This document shows, piece after piece, positions 8,702-21,809 of a stretch of 64,000 bases of DNA. Positions within the stretch are counted from its first letter, which is position 1. The number at the start of each line of letters is the position of its first letter. The notes under the pieces were generated by a model, which was not told the DNA's origin, searched no databases, and saw only the letters and a list, made by a program, of their open reading frames with translations. The stretch comes from an uncultured Prevotellaceae bacterium. GTDB taxonomy: Bacteria > Bacteroidota > Bacteroidia > Bacteroidales > Muribaculaceae. The stretch lies in contig CAJLWM010000005.1 in NCBI GenBank assembly GCA_905210415.1, positions 1 through 64,000 on the forward strand, written 5' to 3'. A program made the translations under genes and the position numbers.

Positions 8702-10240
8702 TTACATCCATGCAAGTGGTTGTTCCAACACTTTCAAAACACCATCATAGAGTCCACCTGCCATAAAGGTATCCTTGATAATCGACTCAAAGAAGTTAGG
8801 GAAGCAACCGATAGCTGCCACGGCACCAATAAGCACCATTGTAGCAAATCTTTCGTGCCACTCTGCATCGGAGAGAGTCAAGTGATGAGGATCTTGCACC
8901 TTGCCGAAGAGCAACTTGCCAACAACACGAAGGATATACACTGCTGTCACTACGATTGAGCTACAAGCCACGATAGTGAATACGCGGTGGAATGTGTCGC
9001 TGTTTTGGAACGAACCAATGAAGATTGTCATTTCAGAAACGAAACCGCTCAAACCTGGCAAACCAAGTGAAGCCATACCGGCAATCACATAGCAAACGCC
9101 GAGATAAGGCATAATCTGCATCAAACCGCCCATCTTGCGAATGTCGCGAGTGTGTGTGCGGCCGTAGATCATACCGATCAATGCGAAGAACAAGGCTGTC
9201 ATCAAACCGTGTGACAACATCTGCATCACAGCACCAGTCATTGCAGTAGTGTTGTACATCAAGATTGCAAACAACACCAAGCCACAGTGGCTAACTGATG
9301 AGTAAGCATTGATATACTTCAAGTCGCTTTGAACACATGCGCTGAATGCACCATATACTACAGAGATACCTGTGAGCACAAGGAAAATCCAGCCGAGTTG
9401 GTGAGCAGCATAAGGCATCAAGAAGATAGCTATGCGGAAGCAGCCATAACCACCAAGCTTCATAAGTACACCTGCGTGAAGCATTGACACCGCTGTAGGC
9501 GCTGATGCGTGACCGTCAGGCGACCATGTGTGGAATGGGAACATTGCACCAAGCACGCCGAAGCCCACAAATGCTGCTGGGAATAGCCACATTTGCCATG
9601 CCTCTGGAATAGCATTGTTGTGTGCAATTTCAAGGATGTTCATTGTGAGTTCGTTGGCATTGGCCGATGAATGGAAGTAAATACCAATCAAACCGAGCAT
9701 CAAGAATGCCGAACCACCCATAAGCATCAAAGTAAGCTTCATTGCCGAGTAGTTCTTGTTGCCACTACCCCATACACCAATCAACAAGTACATCGGGATA
9801 AGTGCCACTTCATAGAACATGAACATTGTGAACAAGTCGATCGAGATAAAGAATCCGAATACACCTGTCGACAACAAGAAGAACCACAAGAAATATTGCT
9901 TAGGCAGTGGATTGATTTTCCACGATGCGAACACGCCTGCAAACACGATGAATGCCGAAAGAACAATCATCACCACCGAGATACCGTCTACACCAAGTGC
10001 GAGGTTGATATTAAGTGGAGCATACCATGTCCAGCTGCCTGTGAGTATCATATCATCTGTGACACCTGCAGCGCGGGTCTGCAAGAATATCACAACAAGA
10101 TAAATTGCCAAAGCCATTAAGGCTGTAGCACCAGCCACGCAAACGGCCCTGATTGCCTTCATGCTTTTGCAGAAAGCCAACCCTCCAAGAACCAGGAGAG
10201 GAACTATTACAAAATAAATTAATATATTAGACCAAATCAT
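8702..10240 (-). CDS. nuoM: NADH-quinone oxidoreductase subunit M
   Basis: The second antiporter-like membrane subunit of complex I, 512 residues. Family blocks are YEVALIPMYLLIGVWGSGNKNYSAMKLTLMLMGGSAF (the conserved Glu and Lys of the channel), PFHTWSPDGHASAPTAVSMLHAGVLMKLGGYG and SSVSHCGLVLFA. It sits 18 bases after nuoL and 38 before nuoN in the usual L-M-N order. It lies in the cytoplasmic membrane, in the distal pump module. Confidence 0.97.
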   Translation of the reverse strand: MIWSNILIYFVIVPLLVLGGLAFCKSMKAIRAVCVAGATALMALAIYLVVIFLQTRAAGVTDDMILTGSWTWYAPLNINLALGVDGISVVMIVLSAFIVFAGVFASWKINPLPKQYFLWFFLLSTGVFGFFISIDLFTMFMFYEVALIPMYLLIGVWGSGNKNYSAMKLTLMLMGGSAFLMLGLIGIYFHSSANANELTMNILEIAHNNAIPEAWQMWLFPAAFVGFGVLGAMFPFHTWSPDGHASAPTAVSMLHAGVLMKLGGYGCFRIAIFLMPYAAHQLGWIFLVLTGISVVYGAFSACVQSDLKYINAYSSVSHCGLVLFAILMYNTTAMTGAVMQMLSHGLMTALFFALIGMIYGRTHTRDIRKMGGLMQIMPYLGVCYVIAGMASLGLPGLSGFVSEMTIFIGSFQNSDTFHRVFTIVACSSIVVTAVYILRVVGKLLFGKVQDPHHLTLSDAEWHERFATMVLIGAVAAIGCFPNFFESIIKDTFMAGGLYDGVLKVLEQPLAWM

Positions 10241-10258
10241 AATTCTTTACCGTTGCGT

Positions 10259-12226
10259 TTAGATTAAACATATAATTGTAGCTGCAGCCAATGCCAATGC
10301 GCCAATCAAGTATACCCATACATACGTTTGGATGCTACCAGACTGAAGTTTGCGCACTGCAAACGATGCATAATTGGCCAAGTTGGCAAACATATTCATT
10401 GTTCCATCGATAACTGCGCGGTCAAACCATGCGATTGGTCGACATACGTTTTGGAAGATCACATTGTGTGTGATGAACATATAGAGTTCGTCCATATAGA
10501 AGCGCTTGTGAGCAGCAGTCCACAACGAAGGAAGGGCGTTAGCCATCTTAGCAGGCTTGTCGTTCTTCTTGAAGTAGAGCACTGTTGCAAGGCCAATGCC
10601 GATAAGTGCAATCACTGTACTTGAGATAATCACTGTCCAGTTGTGACCTGCGTGAAATGGCTCGTGATTATATGTCACGTAGTCAGAGAATGGCAAGAAG
10701 CCGATTACGCAAGTTGCTACCGAAAGGATAATCAATGGCAATGTCATCACCAATGGAGCCTCTGTTGGCACATGATGGCCGTGAGCCTCGTAGTCTGGAG
10801 TATCCCACCAGAATACCAAATAGTAGAGGCGGAACATGTAGAACGCTGTCATACCTGCCACCATCGACATCCATGCGCCCCACCACATATTGTTGCAGTA
10901 GGCAGCAACGAGGATTTCGTCCTTAGAGAAGAAACCTGCGAATGGGAAGATACCTGAGATTGCAAGACAGCCCACAAGGCACGCGATGCTTGCGATAGGC
11001 ATATACTTATGCAAGCCACCCATGTGAGAACTTTCATTAGAGTGAATACGATAAATCACCGCACCTGCCACCAAGAACAAACAAGCCTTGAACATAGCGT
11101 GTGTGAACAAGTGGAACATTGATGCCATATAACCAACACCTTCCTCAAACTCTGGACGTGCCACACCGAGTGATGTGATCATAAAGGCAATCTGCGAGAT
11201 TGTAGAGAACGCGAGGATACGCTTGATATCGGTCTGTGCGCATGCGATTGCTGCAGCATAGAATGCTGTGAACGCACCCACCACTGTGATCACCACAAGC
11301 GAGCCTTCCGCGATGAGATACAATGGGAACAAACGTGCAACCAAGTAAACACCGGCAACCACCATAGTAGCAGCGTGAATCAAGGCTGACACTGGAGTAG
11401 GACCTTCCATTGCGTCTGGCAACCAAATGTGCAATGGGAACATCGCACTCTTACCAGCACCACCAATGAAGATGCAAGTCATAGCCCAGCAAAGCACAGA
11501 GCAACCAAGGAATGTGGTGCCGTGCATTGTAGCCAAAGCAGAGCTTGAACCATTGATCAATGTGTCGAAATCGAAGGTCTTAGTGTAATACGAAAGGATG
11601 AGGATACCAATCAAGAAGCCGAGGTCGGCAAAACGAGTGGTAATAAACGCCTTCTTTGATGCGTGTATCGCTGCTGGGTCGGTATAGTAGAAGCCGATGA
11701 GCAAATAAGAAGATACACCCACAAGCTCCCAGAAGATATACATCTGGAAGATGTTAGTGGCAAGCACCAAGCCGAGCATTGAGAATGTAAACAAGCTCAA
11801 GAACGCGAAGTAGCGTTGGAAGCCGTGTTTTCTCAAGCCTTCACCTTCGTGTGCATATTTGATAAGGTGAGCATCGTCCATGTAGCCATTGCTATACAAG
11901 TGCACAAGGAACGAAATTGTAGTCACCACAATAAGCATCATTGCAGAGATTGGGTCGAGATAGATACCAAGGTTTATCGACATGCCCTCAGCAATCTGAG
12001 AGAAATCGATCCAAGTGGTGTCCATCACCTTGATTGGCTCAAGGTTGCCGCTTGCGAAATAAGTAATAGCAGCGGTATATCCGATGATAAGGCAAGCTCC
12101 AAGGCCGAGAGTACCAAGCGTACCCGCAACCTTCTTACTCAATTTTGTAGTCATCAAGCCCAAGAACAAGAACATTGCGATTGGGATGACCAAAATTGCT
12201 AACAAATAAGAATACTGTTCAGCCAT
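10259..12226 (-). CDS. nuoL: NADH-quinone oxidoreductase subunit L
   Basis: The largest antiporter-like subunit of complex I, 655 residues, of normal length. The N-terminal half has SFLVHLYSNGYM, FTFSMLGLVLATNIFQMYIFWELVGVSSYLLIGFY and PLHIWLPDAMEGPTPVSALIHAATMVVAGVYL, all signatures of the family. The C-terminal part should form the long lateral helix that clamps NuoM and NuoN. It is separated by 5 bases from nuoK and 18 from nuoM, so translation is probably coupled. Confidence 0.97.
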   Translation of the reverse strand: MAEQYSYLLAILVIPIAMFLFLGLMTTKLSKKVAGTLGTLGLGACLIIGYTAAITYFASGNLEPIKVMDTTWIDFSQIAEGMSINLGIYLDPISAMMLIVVTTISFLVHLYSNGYMDDAHLIKYAHEGEGLRKHGFQRYFAFLSLFTFSMLGLVLATNIFQMYIFWELVGVSSYLLIGFYYTDPAAIHASKKAFITTRFADLGFLIGILILSYYTKTFDFDTLINGSSSALATMHGTTFLGCSVLCWAMTCIFIGGAGKSAMFPLHIWLPDAMEGPTPVSALIHAATMVVAGVYLVARLFPLYLIAEGSLVVITVVGAFTAFYAAAIACAQTDIKRILAFSTISQIAFMITSLGVARPEFEEGVGYMASMFHLFTHAMFKACLFLVAGAVIYRIHSNESSHMGGLHKYMPIASIACLVGCLAISGIFPFAGFFSKDEILVAAYCNNMWWGAWMSMVAGMTAFYMFRLYYLVFWWDTPDYEAHGHHVPTEAPLVMTLPLIILSVATCVIGFLPFSDYVTYNHEPFHAGHNWTVIISSTVIALIGIGLATVLYFKKNDKPAKMANALPSLWTAAHKRFYMDELYMFITHNVIFQNVCRPIAWFDRAVIDGTMNMFANLANYASFAVRKLQSGSIQTYVWVYLIGALALAAATIICLI

Positions 12227-12231
12227 ACTCG

Positions 12232-12543
12232 TTAAAATTTCATTTTAGATATTTCCTTGATATCCACATTCTGCACCTTACGGTATACGTTGATCACGAT
12301 GGCGAGAGCCAAAGCTGTCTCAGCTGCCGCAATAGCTATGGCGAACAGTGTAAAGAACATACCTTCCAACTGTCCAGGGAACAAGAAACTGTTAAACACT
12401 ACGAAGTTGATATCAACCGAATTGAGCATCAATTCAAGAGATATCAATATCGCTATCATATTCTTTCGGGTGACAAACCCATAAACTCCACAGCCAAACA
12501 TGATAAGGCTTGGAATAAGATACATAAGCACTGTCATTTCCAT
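12232..12543 (-). CDS. nuoK: NADH-quinone oxidoreductase subunit K
   Basis: A three-helix membrane subunit of complex I, 103 residues, standard length. Conserved glutamates of the proton path are visible in ISLELMLNSVDINFV and AIAAAETALALAIVINVYR. It lies 15 bases after nuoJ and 5 before nuoL, the usual order. Confidence 0.96.
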   Translation of the reverse strand: MEMTVLMYLIPSLIMFGCGVYGFVTRKNMIAILISLELMLNSVDINFVVFNSFLFPGQLEGMFFTLFAIAIAAAETALALAIVINVYRKVQNVDIKEISKMKF

Positions 12544-12558
12544 AATCTGCGCCTCCTA

Positions 12559-13071
12559 TTATCTTTTACGGGCTATAACTATGCCACCGATTATACATGC
12601 CAATAACAACACACTCACTGCCTCGAATGGCAAAAGATAGCCAAACTTGTCGGTGCTGAGCAACGCGTGGCCAATGCGATCCATGTCAACACATGGGTTG
12701 CCTTGGGTGGCAAACGCCACATCGCACTGCGAAACGAGTGCATAACCACTAACCAATACACCGGCAATTGCCGCACTCAAGCCCATACATCGTCTGTGCG
12801 AAGTGAGTGGCTTAGATTTTTCTTCGGGTCTGTGCGTAAGCAAGATGGCAAACACAAACAATACAAGAATACCGCCTGCATAAACTGCTATCTGCACCGC
12901 ACCGAGAAATTCGTATCCCATTTGGAAGTAGATTCCCGCAGTGGCAAGAAGCACGAAAAGCAGATATGTGGCAGAGCGCAATATCCTTCTTGTGGTCACC
13001 GTCAGCACCGAAAATACGATAATCGACAATGCGATTACGAAATACATGATGATATTTCCTACTGAATCCAT
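12559..13071 (-). CDS. nuoJ: NADH-quinone oxidoreductase subunit J
   Basis: A membrane subunit of complex I, 170 residues with about five helices. The family block QMGYEFLGAVQIAVYAGGILVLFVFAI is present, including the conserved Y and the pi-bulge region of helix 3. It lies 24 bases downstream of nuoI. Confidence 0.96.
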   Translation of the reverse strand: MDSVGNIIMYFVIALSIIVFSVLTVTTRRILRSATYLLFVLLATAGIYFQMGYEFLGAVQIAVYAGGILVLFVFAILLTHRPEEKSKPLTSHRRCMGLSAAIAGVLVSGYALVSQCDVAFATQGNPCVDMDRIGHALLSTDKFGYLLPFEAVSVLLLACIIGGIVIARKR

Positions 13072-13095
13072 ATTATATTATTGTTTTTTCTTATT

Positions 13096-13800
13096 TCATG
13101 CCTTAGGCGCCTTCTTAGCCTTGATCACTGCTTGCATAGCCTGAAACTTTGTCATTTCTGGCTTTTCAGCAATCATTGCCTCGATAGCTTTAACATCTTC
13201 TTGTGCCAACTTTACAGTCATCACCTTGCCGTTTGGAGCTTCCACCTCCATCGACACCTTGTCATCGGCAGCCTCAGCAGCTGGCTTTGCAGCAGCCTTT
13301 GGTGCAGCCTCTGCAGGTGCAGCAGGCTTAGCAACTGGCGCAGGAGCCTCCTTCTCTGGCAGATAGTTTAATTGCTTTACGAGCTTGTCGCGTGTGAACA
13401 CGGCTTGTTCAAACTCGTTGGTAAATTTAATAGCCTTTGTAGGGCAATTGGTTACACACAACATACAGAATGTGCAGCTGCCAAGATCGTAGATATACTT
13501 GTCAAGTTTTTTCTTCTTCTTGCCATCAGCAGTTTCCACCATCTTTGTTTGCACCTCGATTGTGCCGTTAGGACAGCTATTCTGGCAGATACCACAAGCG
13601 ATACACTTGTGTGTGCCGTCAGCGTTGTAGTCGAAAGCGAGAGTTGCTCTAAACCTGTCGGCAATCTTCAGTGTTGCCCTATTTTCTGGATATTGTTCGG
13701 TAACCTTTGGAGTCACCAACTCTTTTCCAGTCACCTCTAACCCCTTAATAAGGCTTACAATCGCCGTAAAGAGAGAAGAGAAATACTCCTTAATACTCAT
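13096..13800 (-). CDS. nuoI: NADH-quinone oxidoreductase subunit I with C-terminal extension
   Basis: The peripheral ferredoxin-like subunit that carries clusters N6a and N6b. Two 4Fe-4S motifs are intact: C66-x2-C-x2-C-x3-CP (CIACGICQNSCP) and C109-x2-C-x2-C-x3-CP (CTFCMLCVTNCP). The core ends near residue 148. It is followed by an Ala/Pro/Lys-rich linker (about 150-178) and a small charged C-terminal segment (179-234, VSMEVEAPNGKVMTVKLA onward), which ordinary NuoI proteins of 160-180 residues lack. This gene restarts the nuo set after the eight inserted atp genes; a hairpin and a 112-base gap separate it from atpG, the widest gap in the run. Confidence 0.96.
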   Translation of the reverse strand: MSIKEYFSSLFTAIVSLIKGLEVTGKELVTPKVTEQYPENRATLKIADRFRATLAFDYNADGTHKCIACGICQNSCPNGTIEVQTKMVETADGKKKKKLDKYIYDLGSCTFCMLCVTNCPTKAIKFTNEFEQAVFTRDKLVKQLNYLPEKEAPAPVAKPAAPAEAAPKAAAKPAAEAADDKVSMEVEAPNGKVMTVKLAQEDVKAIEAMIAEKPEMTKFQAMQAVIKAKKAPKA

Positions 13801-13860
13801 AGAATAAGATAAATCTATATAAAAATTATACTGTATAAATTGTCACCACAAGAAACCGCC

Positions 13861-13900
13861 TGTGTGTGCCCATACAGCCATTGGTTGCAAGGCACACACA
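13861..13900 (-). other. Hairpin between atpG and nuoI
   Basis: A perfect 10-bp stem (arms TGTGTGTGCC 13861-13870 and GGCACACACA 13891-13900) lies 13 bases after the atpG stop. On the minus strand it is not followed by a T-run, so it looks like an mRNA processing or 3'-stabilising structure or a weak attenuator rather than a full terminator. The AT-rich stretch 13801-13850 before nuoI has no perfect -7 box. Confidence 0.6.
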
Positions 13901-13912
13901 CGTTGTTTCTCA

Positions 13913-14800
13913 TTATTTTTCAACCTGTCCGCCCAATATATCGAGCAATTCGGTGGTAATACCCTGCTGACGCAGTTTGTTGTATTCAAGCTGCAGACTT
14001 TCAAGCAACTTGTTGGCATTGTCGCTTGCGCTCTGCATAGCCATCACACGAGCGGCATTCTCACTCGCAACATTCTCCACAAACACTTCTTGCATTGTAG
14101 ACATGATGTGCAGCGGAAGCACACTGTTGAATATGGCATTAGGATTTGGTTCAAAGAGGCAAGAGCTGTTTGCCATCTTGGCATCCACTCCCTCCACCAA
14201 AGCCTCGTAGCTCACAGGCAACAACTGCTCGCAAGTGATAATCTGCTTGCTCATCGATTTGAAGTGCATATACACAAGGTCAACCTTGTCTACCTCACCC
14301 TTCTCGAAAGCGCGCTTCAGACCATCGTTAAACTCCGAAATCTTAGCAGCAGTGCTGCGGGTGTTCACGCCATCCACAACAGTCACGCCCAGATGTCCAC
14401 CGGCAATCTTTTGCGCTGCACGCGCAATCTTCTTGCCCACAGGATATATCTCGATGTCCACATTCTCACCATACTGCTTTCTATAGTCAGCCAATATTCC
14501 GAGCAGATGCTTGAAGATGTTGATGTTGTAGGCACCGCAAAGACCATCGTCTGAGCCGAGCACCACCACGCCAATTCTTCTCACATCGCGCTCAACAATA
14601 AGAGGTGATGTGAACTTACCATCGGTAGCAAGCAGGTGGCTTATCACCGATTGCACAAGTTTGCGATAAGGCAGGAGTTTCTTCAAACCCTGCTCAGCCT
14701 TATGCATCTTGGCGGATGAAATCATCTTCATGGCGCCGGTGATTTTACCCGTCGACGCCACTGATCCGATTCTTCCTTTTAATTCACGTAATGTTGACAT
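13913..14800 (-). CDS. atpG: ATP synthase F1 gamma subunit
   Basis: The central rotor shaft of F1, 295 residues, usual length. The N-terminal helix STLRELKGRIGSVASTGKITGAMKMISSAKM and the C-terminal helix NAARVMAMQSASDNANKLL are the standard gamma coiled coil, and GSDDGLCGAYN is the conserved Rossmann-like core motif. It is the last atp gene of the inserted block, 31 bases after atpA. Confidence 0.97.
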   Translation of the reverse strand: MSTLRELKGRIGSVASTGKITGAMKMISSAKMHKAEQGLKKLLPYRKLVQSVISHLLATDGKFTSPLIVERDVRRIGVVVLGSDDGLCGAYNINIFKHLLGILADYRKQYGENVDIEIYPVGKKIARAAQKIAGGHLGVTVVDGVNTRSTAAKISEFNDGLKRAFEKGEVDKVDLVYMHFKSMSKQIITCEQLLPVSYEALVEGVDAKMANSSCLFEPNPNAIFNSVLPLHIMSTMQEVFVENVASENAARVMAMQSASDNANKLLESLQLEYNKLRQQGITTELLDILGGQVEK

Positions 14801-14831
14801 ATCGTTTCAAAAATAGTTCACTTACTATGCT

Positions 14832-16403
14832 TTAATATTTTCCTGCAATTTCAGCAGCAACGGCACGAATCTTCGATGTAACGTCGTCGTTGATAACGCC
14901 CGACTTGAGCACATCGAGCACATCGGCTTGATGCTTTGCACGAAGCAATTGCAAGAACAATTTTTCAAACTCAGCAACCTTGTCGAGAGGCACTTTCTCA
15001 AGAAGACCATTCACACCGCAATAGATCACAGCCACTTGTTCTTCCACAAGCATTGGTGTGTATTGTGGTTGGATGAGCAGACGCTCGTTCTTGCGACCAC
15101 GGTCGATAGTACGTGCTGTCACAGGGTCGATGTCGCCACCAAACTTGGTGAACGATTCCAATTCGCGGAATTGGGCCTGTGCAATCTTCAGCGTACCAGC
15201 CACCTTCTTCATTGACTTGATCTGTGCATTACCACCCACACGCGACACTGAGATACCCACATTGATAGCAGGACGCACACCTTGGTTGAACAATCCTGAC
15301 TCGAGGAATATCTGACCGTCGGTGATAGAAATCACGTTGGTAGGAATGTATGCCGACACGTCGCCAGCCTGAGTTTCAATGATTGGGAGCGCGGTGAGCG
15401 AACCACCACCCTTCACCATAGGGCGAAGGACTTCTGGGAGGTCGTTCATCGACTCTGCCACCTTCTGATTGTCGATAATCTTAGCAGCACGCTCGAGCAA
15501 GCGAGAGTGCAAATAGAAGATATCGCCAGGATAAGCCTCACGACCAGAAGGACGCTTCAAGATAAGCGAGAGCTCACGATATGCCACAGCTTGCTTTGAA
15601 AGGTCGTCGTAGACAATGAGCGCATCACGACCAGTGTCGCGGAAATACTCACCGATAGCAACACCCGCAAATGGTGCATAATAGCGCATCGCAGCACTAT
15701 CGGCAGCAGTTGCTGCCACCACCACTGTATATGCAAGCGCACCGTGCACGTTCAATTGGTTGACAATTGAAGCCACAGTAGAAGCTTTCTGACCGATAGC
15801 CACATATACACAATACACTGGCTTACCAGCCTCGTAATTGGCCTTCTGATTGATGATGGTATCAATAGCAATAGCAGTCTTACCGATTTGGCGGTCGCCA
15901 ATGATAAGTTCGCGCTGACCGCGGCCTATTGGCACCATCGAGTCGATTGCCTTAATACCTGTCTGAAGTGGTTGCTTCACAGGTTGGCGGAAGATAACGC
16001 CTGGTGCCTTACGTTCCAATGGCAAACGCAGGAGCTTGCCATCAACAGGGCCCTTGCCATCAACAGGGTTACCAAGCACGTTGATTACACGGCCAAGCAG
16101 ACCCTCACCCACAGGGATAGAGGCAATCTCACCAGTGCGGCGCACCTTCATGTTCTCGTTAATCGAATTAACGTTGTCAAGAAGGATCACACCCACATTG
16201 CTCTCTTCGAGGTTCATTGCCACACCAGTCACGCCATTTTCAAATTCCACAAGTTCGTTGGCTTGCACATTTTCAAGGCCATAGACGTGTGCCACACCAT
16301 CACCCACTTCGAGAACAGTGCCCACTTCCTCAAACGACACTTTAGAGTTTACGTCGTTTAATTCTTGTTTTAATATATCTGATATTTCACTTGGGTTTAT
16401 CAT
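14832..16403 (-). CDS. atpA: ATP synthase F1 alpha subunit
   Basis: The non-catalytic nucleotide-binding subunit of F1, 523 residues. The P-loop GDRQIGKT is at 169-176. [16 protein letters not shown] and the SIS(D/V)-type arginine-finger region [17 protein letters not shown] are present. It is 9 bases downstream of atpH. Length and motifs are ordinary for a bacterial alpha subunit. Confidence 0.98.
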   Translation of the reverse strand: MINPSEISDILKQELNDVNSKVSFEEVGTVLEVGDGVAHVYGLENVQANELVEFENGVTGVAMNLEESNVGVILLDNVNSINENMKVRRTGEIASIPVGEGLLGRVINVLGNPVDGKGPVDGKLLRLPLERKAPGVIFRQPVKQPLQTGIKAIDSMVPIGRGQRELIIGDRQIGKTAIAIDTIINQKANYEAGKPVYCVYVAIGQKASTVASIVNQLNVHGALAYTVVVAATAADSAAMRYYAPFAGVAIGEYFRDTGRDALIVYDDLSKQAVAYRELSLILKRPSGREAYPGDIFYLHSRLLERAAKIIDNQKVAESMNDLPEVLRPMVKGGGSLTALPIIETQAGDVSAYIPTNVISITDGQIFLESGLFNQGVRPAINVGISVSRVGGNAQIKSMKKVAGTLKIAQAQFRELESFTKFGGDIDPVTARTIDRGRKNERLLIQPQYTPMLVEEQVAVIYCGVNGLLEKVPLDKVAEFEKLFLQLLRAKHQADVLDVLKSGVINDDVTSKIRAVAAEIAGKY

Positions 16404-16412
16404 CTCACTATT

Positions 16413-16952
16413 TTAACTTAGGAGTTTCAAACGCAATTTTTTCAATTCATTCTTAACCGAAGCATCGAGAACAACCGAGTCAACCTTCACCACAAATCCG
16501 CCAATAAGACTTTCGTCGACGCGAGTAGAGGTTTCGAGACTGCGGCCATCAAGATATTTCCCGACAGTTGCAGTTATTTCCTTAATCTTTTCTTCAGGCA
16601 ACGAGCAAGCCGTTACAATCTCCACCTGCGAGATGCGTTGCTCCGCGCGGTAGATTTTCACATACGCCAAGGCCATAGCCTGCAGCATAGTGATACGGCT
16701 GTGCTTGTCAGCCAGAAATATGAACTTGTCGAGAGAACCGCCCTTAGAGGCTCCGGAAGCTTTGAGAAGCACCTTTTCCTTGTCCTCAATGGCAATGAAA
16801 GGATTGTCGATAGTGGATTTCAGCCCATCGACAGAAGCAAAGCTCTCGGCGAGCATCTTCATCTGGGCATACACTTCGGCAGCCTCTCCCACCTCACAAG
16901 CATGCTTATAGAGGGCTTTGGCATATCGGTTAGGAATAAGTCCGTCGTTCAT
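16413..16952 (-). CDS. atpH: ATP synthase F1 delta subunit
   Basis: The peripheral-stalk delta (OSCP) subunit, 179 residues. The N-terminal six-helix domain starts RYAKALYKHACEVG, and the C-terminal EIVTACSLPEEKIKEI and VDESLIGGFVVKVDSVVLDASVKNELKKL match the family. It couples F1 to subunit b. It lies between atpF and atpA, with gaps of 13 and 9 bases. Confidence 0.96.
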   Translation of the reverse strand: MNDGLIPNRYAKALYKHACEVGEAAEVYAQMKMLAESFASVDGLKSTIDNPFIAIEDKEKVLLKASGASKGGSLDKFIFLADKHSRITMLQAMALAYVKIYRAEQRISQVEIVTACSLPEEKIKEITATVGKYLDGRSLETSTRVDESLIGGFVVKVDSVVLDASVKNELKKLRLKLLS

Positions 16953-16965
16953 AATCTATATCCGT

Positions 16966-17463
16966 TTAGTTTTTGTTCTCTACTTCATTCAATAGTTTAT
17001 TCACCAGCGAGTTTTGAGCAGCGTCGTCAGCAAGATTCTTTCTGATGACCTTTTCTGCGATTGTGAGGGCATAAGCGCTCACCTCCTGGCGGAGTTGCAT
17101 TTCTGAAGCCTTGCGCGATTGCTCAATGGCCACATTAGCAGCATCCATCACCTTCTTAGCTTCCACCGAAGCGGCAGCCTTAGCCTCCTCGATGATTTGA
17201 GTTTTCATCTTGTCGGCTTCACGAAGTATTTCTGCTTGACGCTTCTGAGCCTCTGCTACATAAGTGGCAGCCTCAGCCTTTGCATTATCAAGCTGTTCCT
17301 TTGCGTTTTGTGCATATATCACACCCTTGTCGATCAGGTCGGCGCGCTTCTCCATCATGTTGATGATGGCTGGCCACGCAAACTTTGCCAATATCGCTAC
17401 CAGCAAAACAAAGGTGACGAACATCCAAAACACAAGGCCTATTTCAGGCGTGAAGAGTTCCAT
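16966..17463 (-). CDS. atpF: ATP synthase Fo b subunit
   Basis: The peripheral stalk subunit b, 165 residues. It has one N-terminal membrane helix (about 8-28, GLVFWMFVTFVLLVAILAKF), then WPAIINMMEKR and a long charged coiled coil. It anchors delta and F1 to subunit a in the membrane. A single b gene is present, so the stalk should be a homodimer. It is 14 bases downstream of atpE. Confidence 0.96.
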   Translation of the reverse strand: MELFTPEIGLVFWMFVTFVLLVAILAKFAWPAIINMMEKRADLIDKGVIYAQNAKEQLDNAKAEAATYVAEAQKRQAEILREADKMKTQIIEEAKAAASVEAKKVMDAANVAIEQSRKASEMQLRQEVSAYALTIAEKVIRKNLADDAAQNSLVNKLLNEVENKN

Positions 17464-17477
17464 TCAGTAACTTTTTA

Positions 17478-18870
<1,393 letters not shown>

Positions 18871-18882
18871 AATCCTACTACA

Positions 18883-19119
18883 TTAATAAATGCAAACTGA
18901 CACCACGTTGTTGTTGATATCTGCCACGCCGCCGCGAATTTCACGAGTTGAGCGTGTGCCATCGATATTCACATAACCAACTTTTCCAGCAGTGAGCGAA
19001 GCTATCAAGGCTGCGTGATTGTTCAGCACCTCAAAAAGCCCCATTTCACCAGGCAGCGACACCAAGGTCACCTCGCCCTCAAATTCTATCTGCTCTGCTG
19101 ATATTATTTTTAGTGTCAT
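18883..19119 (-). CDS. atpC: ATP synthase F1 epsilon subunit, short form
   Basis: At 78 residues this is only the N-terminal beta-sandwich (SAEQIEFEGEVTLVSLPGEMGLFEVLNNHAALIASL). The C-terminal helical hairpin that inhibits ATP hydrolysis in E. coli-type epsilon (about 135 residues) is absent. Short epsilon subunits are known in Bacteroidetes, so this is not a truncation by mutation. It would mean no epsilon-type brake on reverse rotation. It is encoded right after atpD and before atpB, the Bacteroidetes order. Confidence 0.95.
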   Translation of the reverse strand: MTLKIISAEQIEFEGEVTLVSLPGEMGLFEVLNNHAALIASLTAGKVGYVNIDGTRSTREIRGGVADINNNVVSVCIY

Positions 19120-19158
19120 CGTATCTTACTTGTTAAATAATTTGTCTTAATATAATCC

Positions 19159-20670
<1,512 letters not shown>

Positions 20671-20702
20671 TTATATCTTTATATACTAAAAATGTCTATT
20701 TT

Positions 20703-21779
20703 TTAGAAGTGCCATCCGAAGCTCACGCAGAGTGCCATAAGCACCAAGTTGAAGAGGCCGAAAGGCATGAGATACTTCCATTCAAGCGCCAACATCTGGT
20801 CGATACGAACACGTGGATATGTCCAACGAATCCAAATCATCAAGAACGATACGAAAATCGCCTTACCAATAAACCAGAATACTGATGGAATGAAGTCCAT
20901 CACCGAGTTGAATGCGTCCCATCCTGGGATATGCAATGGCATCCAGCCACCAAGGAACATCAACGAAGCAATACCAGAAACGATAAACAAGTTGAGGTAT
21001 TCAGCCAAGTAGAAGAAACCAAAGTGGATACCAGAATACTCAGTGTGGTAACCTGCTGTCAACTCATGCTCAGCCTCAGGCATATCGAATGGGCCACGGT
21101 TGGTCTCAGCATTTGCAGCAATCAAATAGATGATAAATGCAATCACCGCTGGAATGTGACCACGGAAGATAAGCCATCCGTCGGCTTGAGCCTCCACGAT
21201 GCCAGTCACTGAGAGTGTGCCAGTGAGGAGCACCATAGTCATGATAGAAATGCCCACAGAAAGCTCATAGCTAATCATTTGAGCACCACTACGCATAGCA
21301 CCAATCAATGCATATTTATTGTTGCTCGACCATCCTGCAAGCAGAATGCCGATTACACCAATCGAAGATGCAGCAATCATAAAGAACACACCGATGTTGA
21401 AATCGATGATTTGCAAGCCATTACCCCAAGGAAGATTAGCAAACACGAGCATTGAAGCGATGATCACCAAGTAAGGAGCAAGAGCAAACAAGAACTTATC
21501 AGTGTTCTTCAGTTGGATGATTTCCTTAAGAAGAATCTTAAACACGTCGGCAAACACCTGGCACAAGCCCCAAGGACCCACACGCATCGGGCCAAGGCGA
21601 CATTGTATCCATCCACACAACTTACGTTCGTAGAAGATGTAGAAAATAGCCAACACAGAGTAGAGCAGCAACAATGCAACAATCACAAGCACGCTCTCCA
21701 CGCACACTGTTAGCCATTCAGGCATAAAGCTGTTCAACAGATTGTTAATCCAGTTTGTAACTATACCAAAGTCAAACAT
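20703..21779 (-). CDS. nuoH: NADH-quinone oxidoreductase subunit H
   Basis: The membrane subunit at the junction of the complex I arms that forms much of the quinone chamber, 358 residues with about eight helices. Signatures are [37 protein letters not shown] and the E-rich loop [28 protein letters not shown]. In most Bacteroidetes the next gene is nuoI; here the next eight genes are atp, starting 41 bases later. Confidence 0.97.
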   Translation of the reverse strand: MFDFGIVTNWINNLLNSFMPEWLTVCVESVLVIVALLLLYSVLAIFYIFYERKLCGWIQCRLGPMRVGPWGLCQVFADVFKILLKEIIQLKNTDKFLFALAPYLVIIASMLVFANLPWGNGLQIIDFNIGVFFMIAASSIGVIGILLAGWSSNNKYALIGAMRSGAQMISYELSVGISIMTMVLLTGTLSVTGIVEAQADGWLIFRGHIPAVIAFIIYLIAANAETNRGPFDMPEAEHELTAGYHTEYSGIHFGFFYLAEYLNLFIVSGIASLMFLGGWMPLHIPGWDAFNSVMDFIPSVFWFIGKAIFVSFLMIWIRWTYPRVRIDQMLALEWKYLMPFGLFNLVLMALCVSFGWHF

Positions 21780-21809
21780 ATTTCTATCGTTATATTTCTA
21801 TCGTTATTA

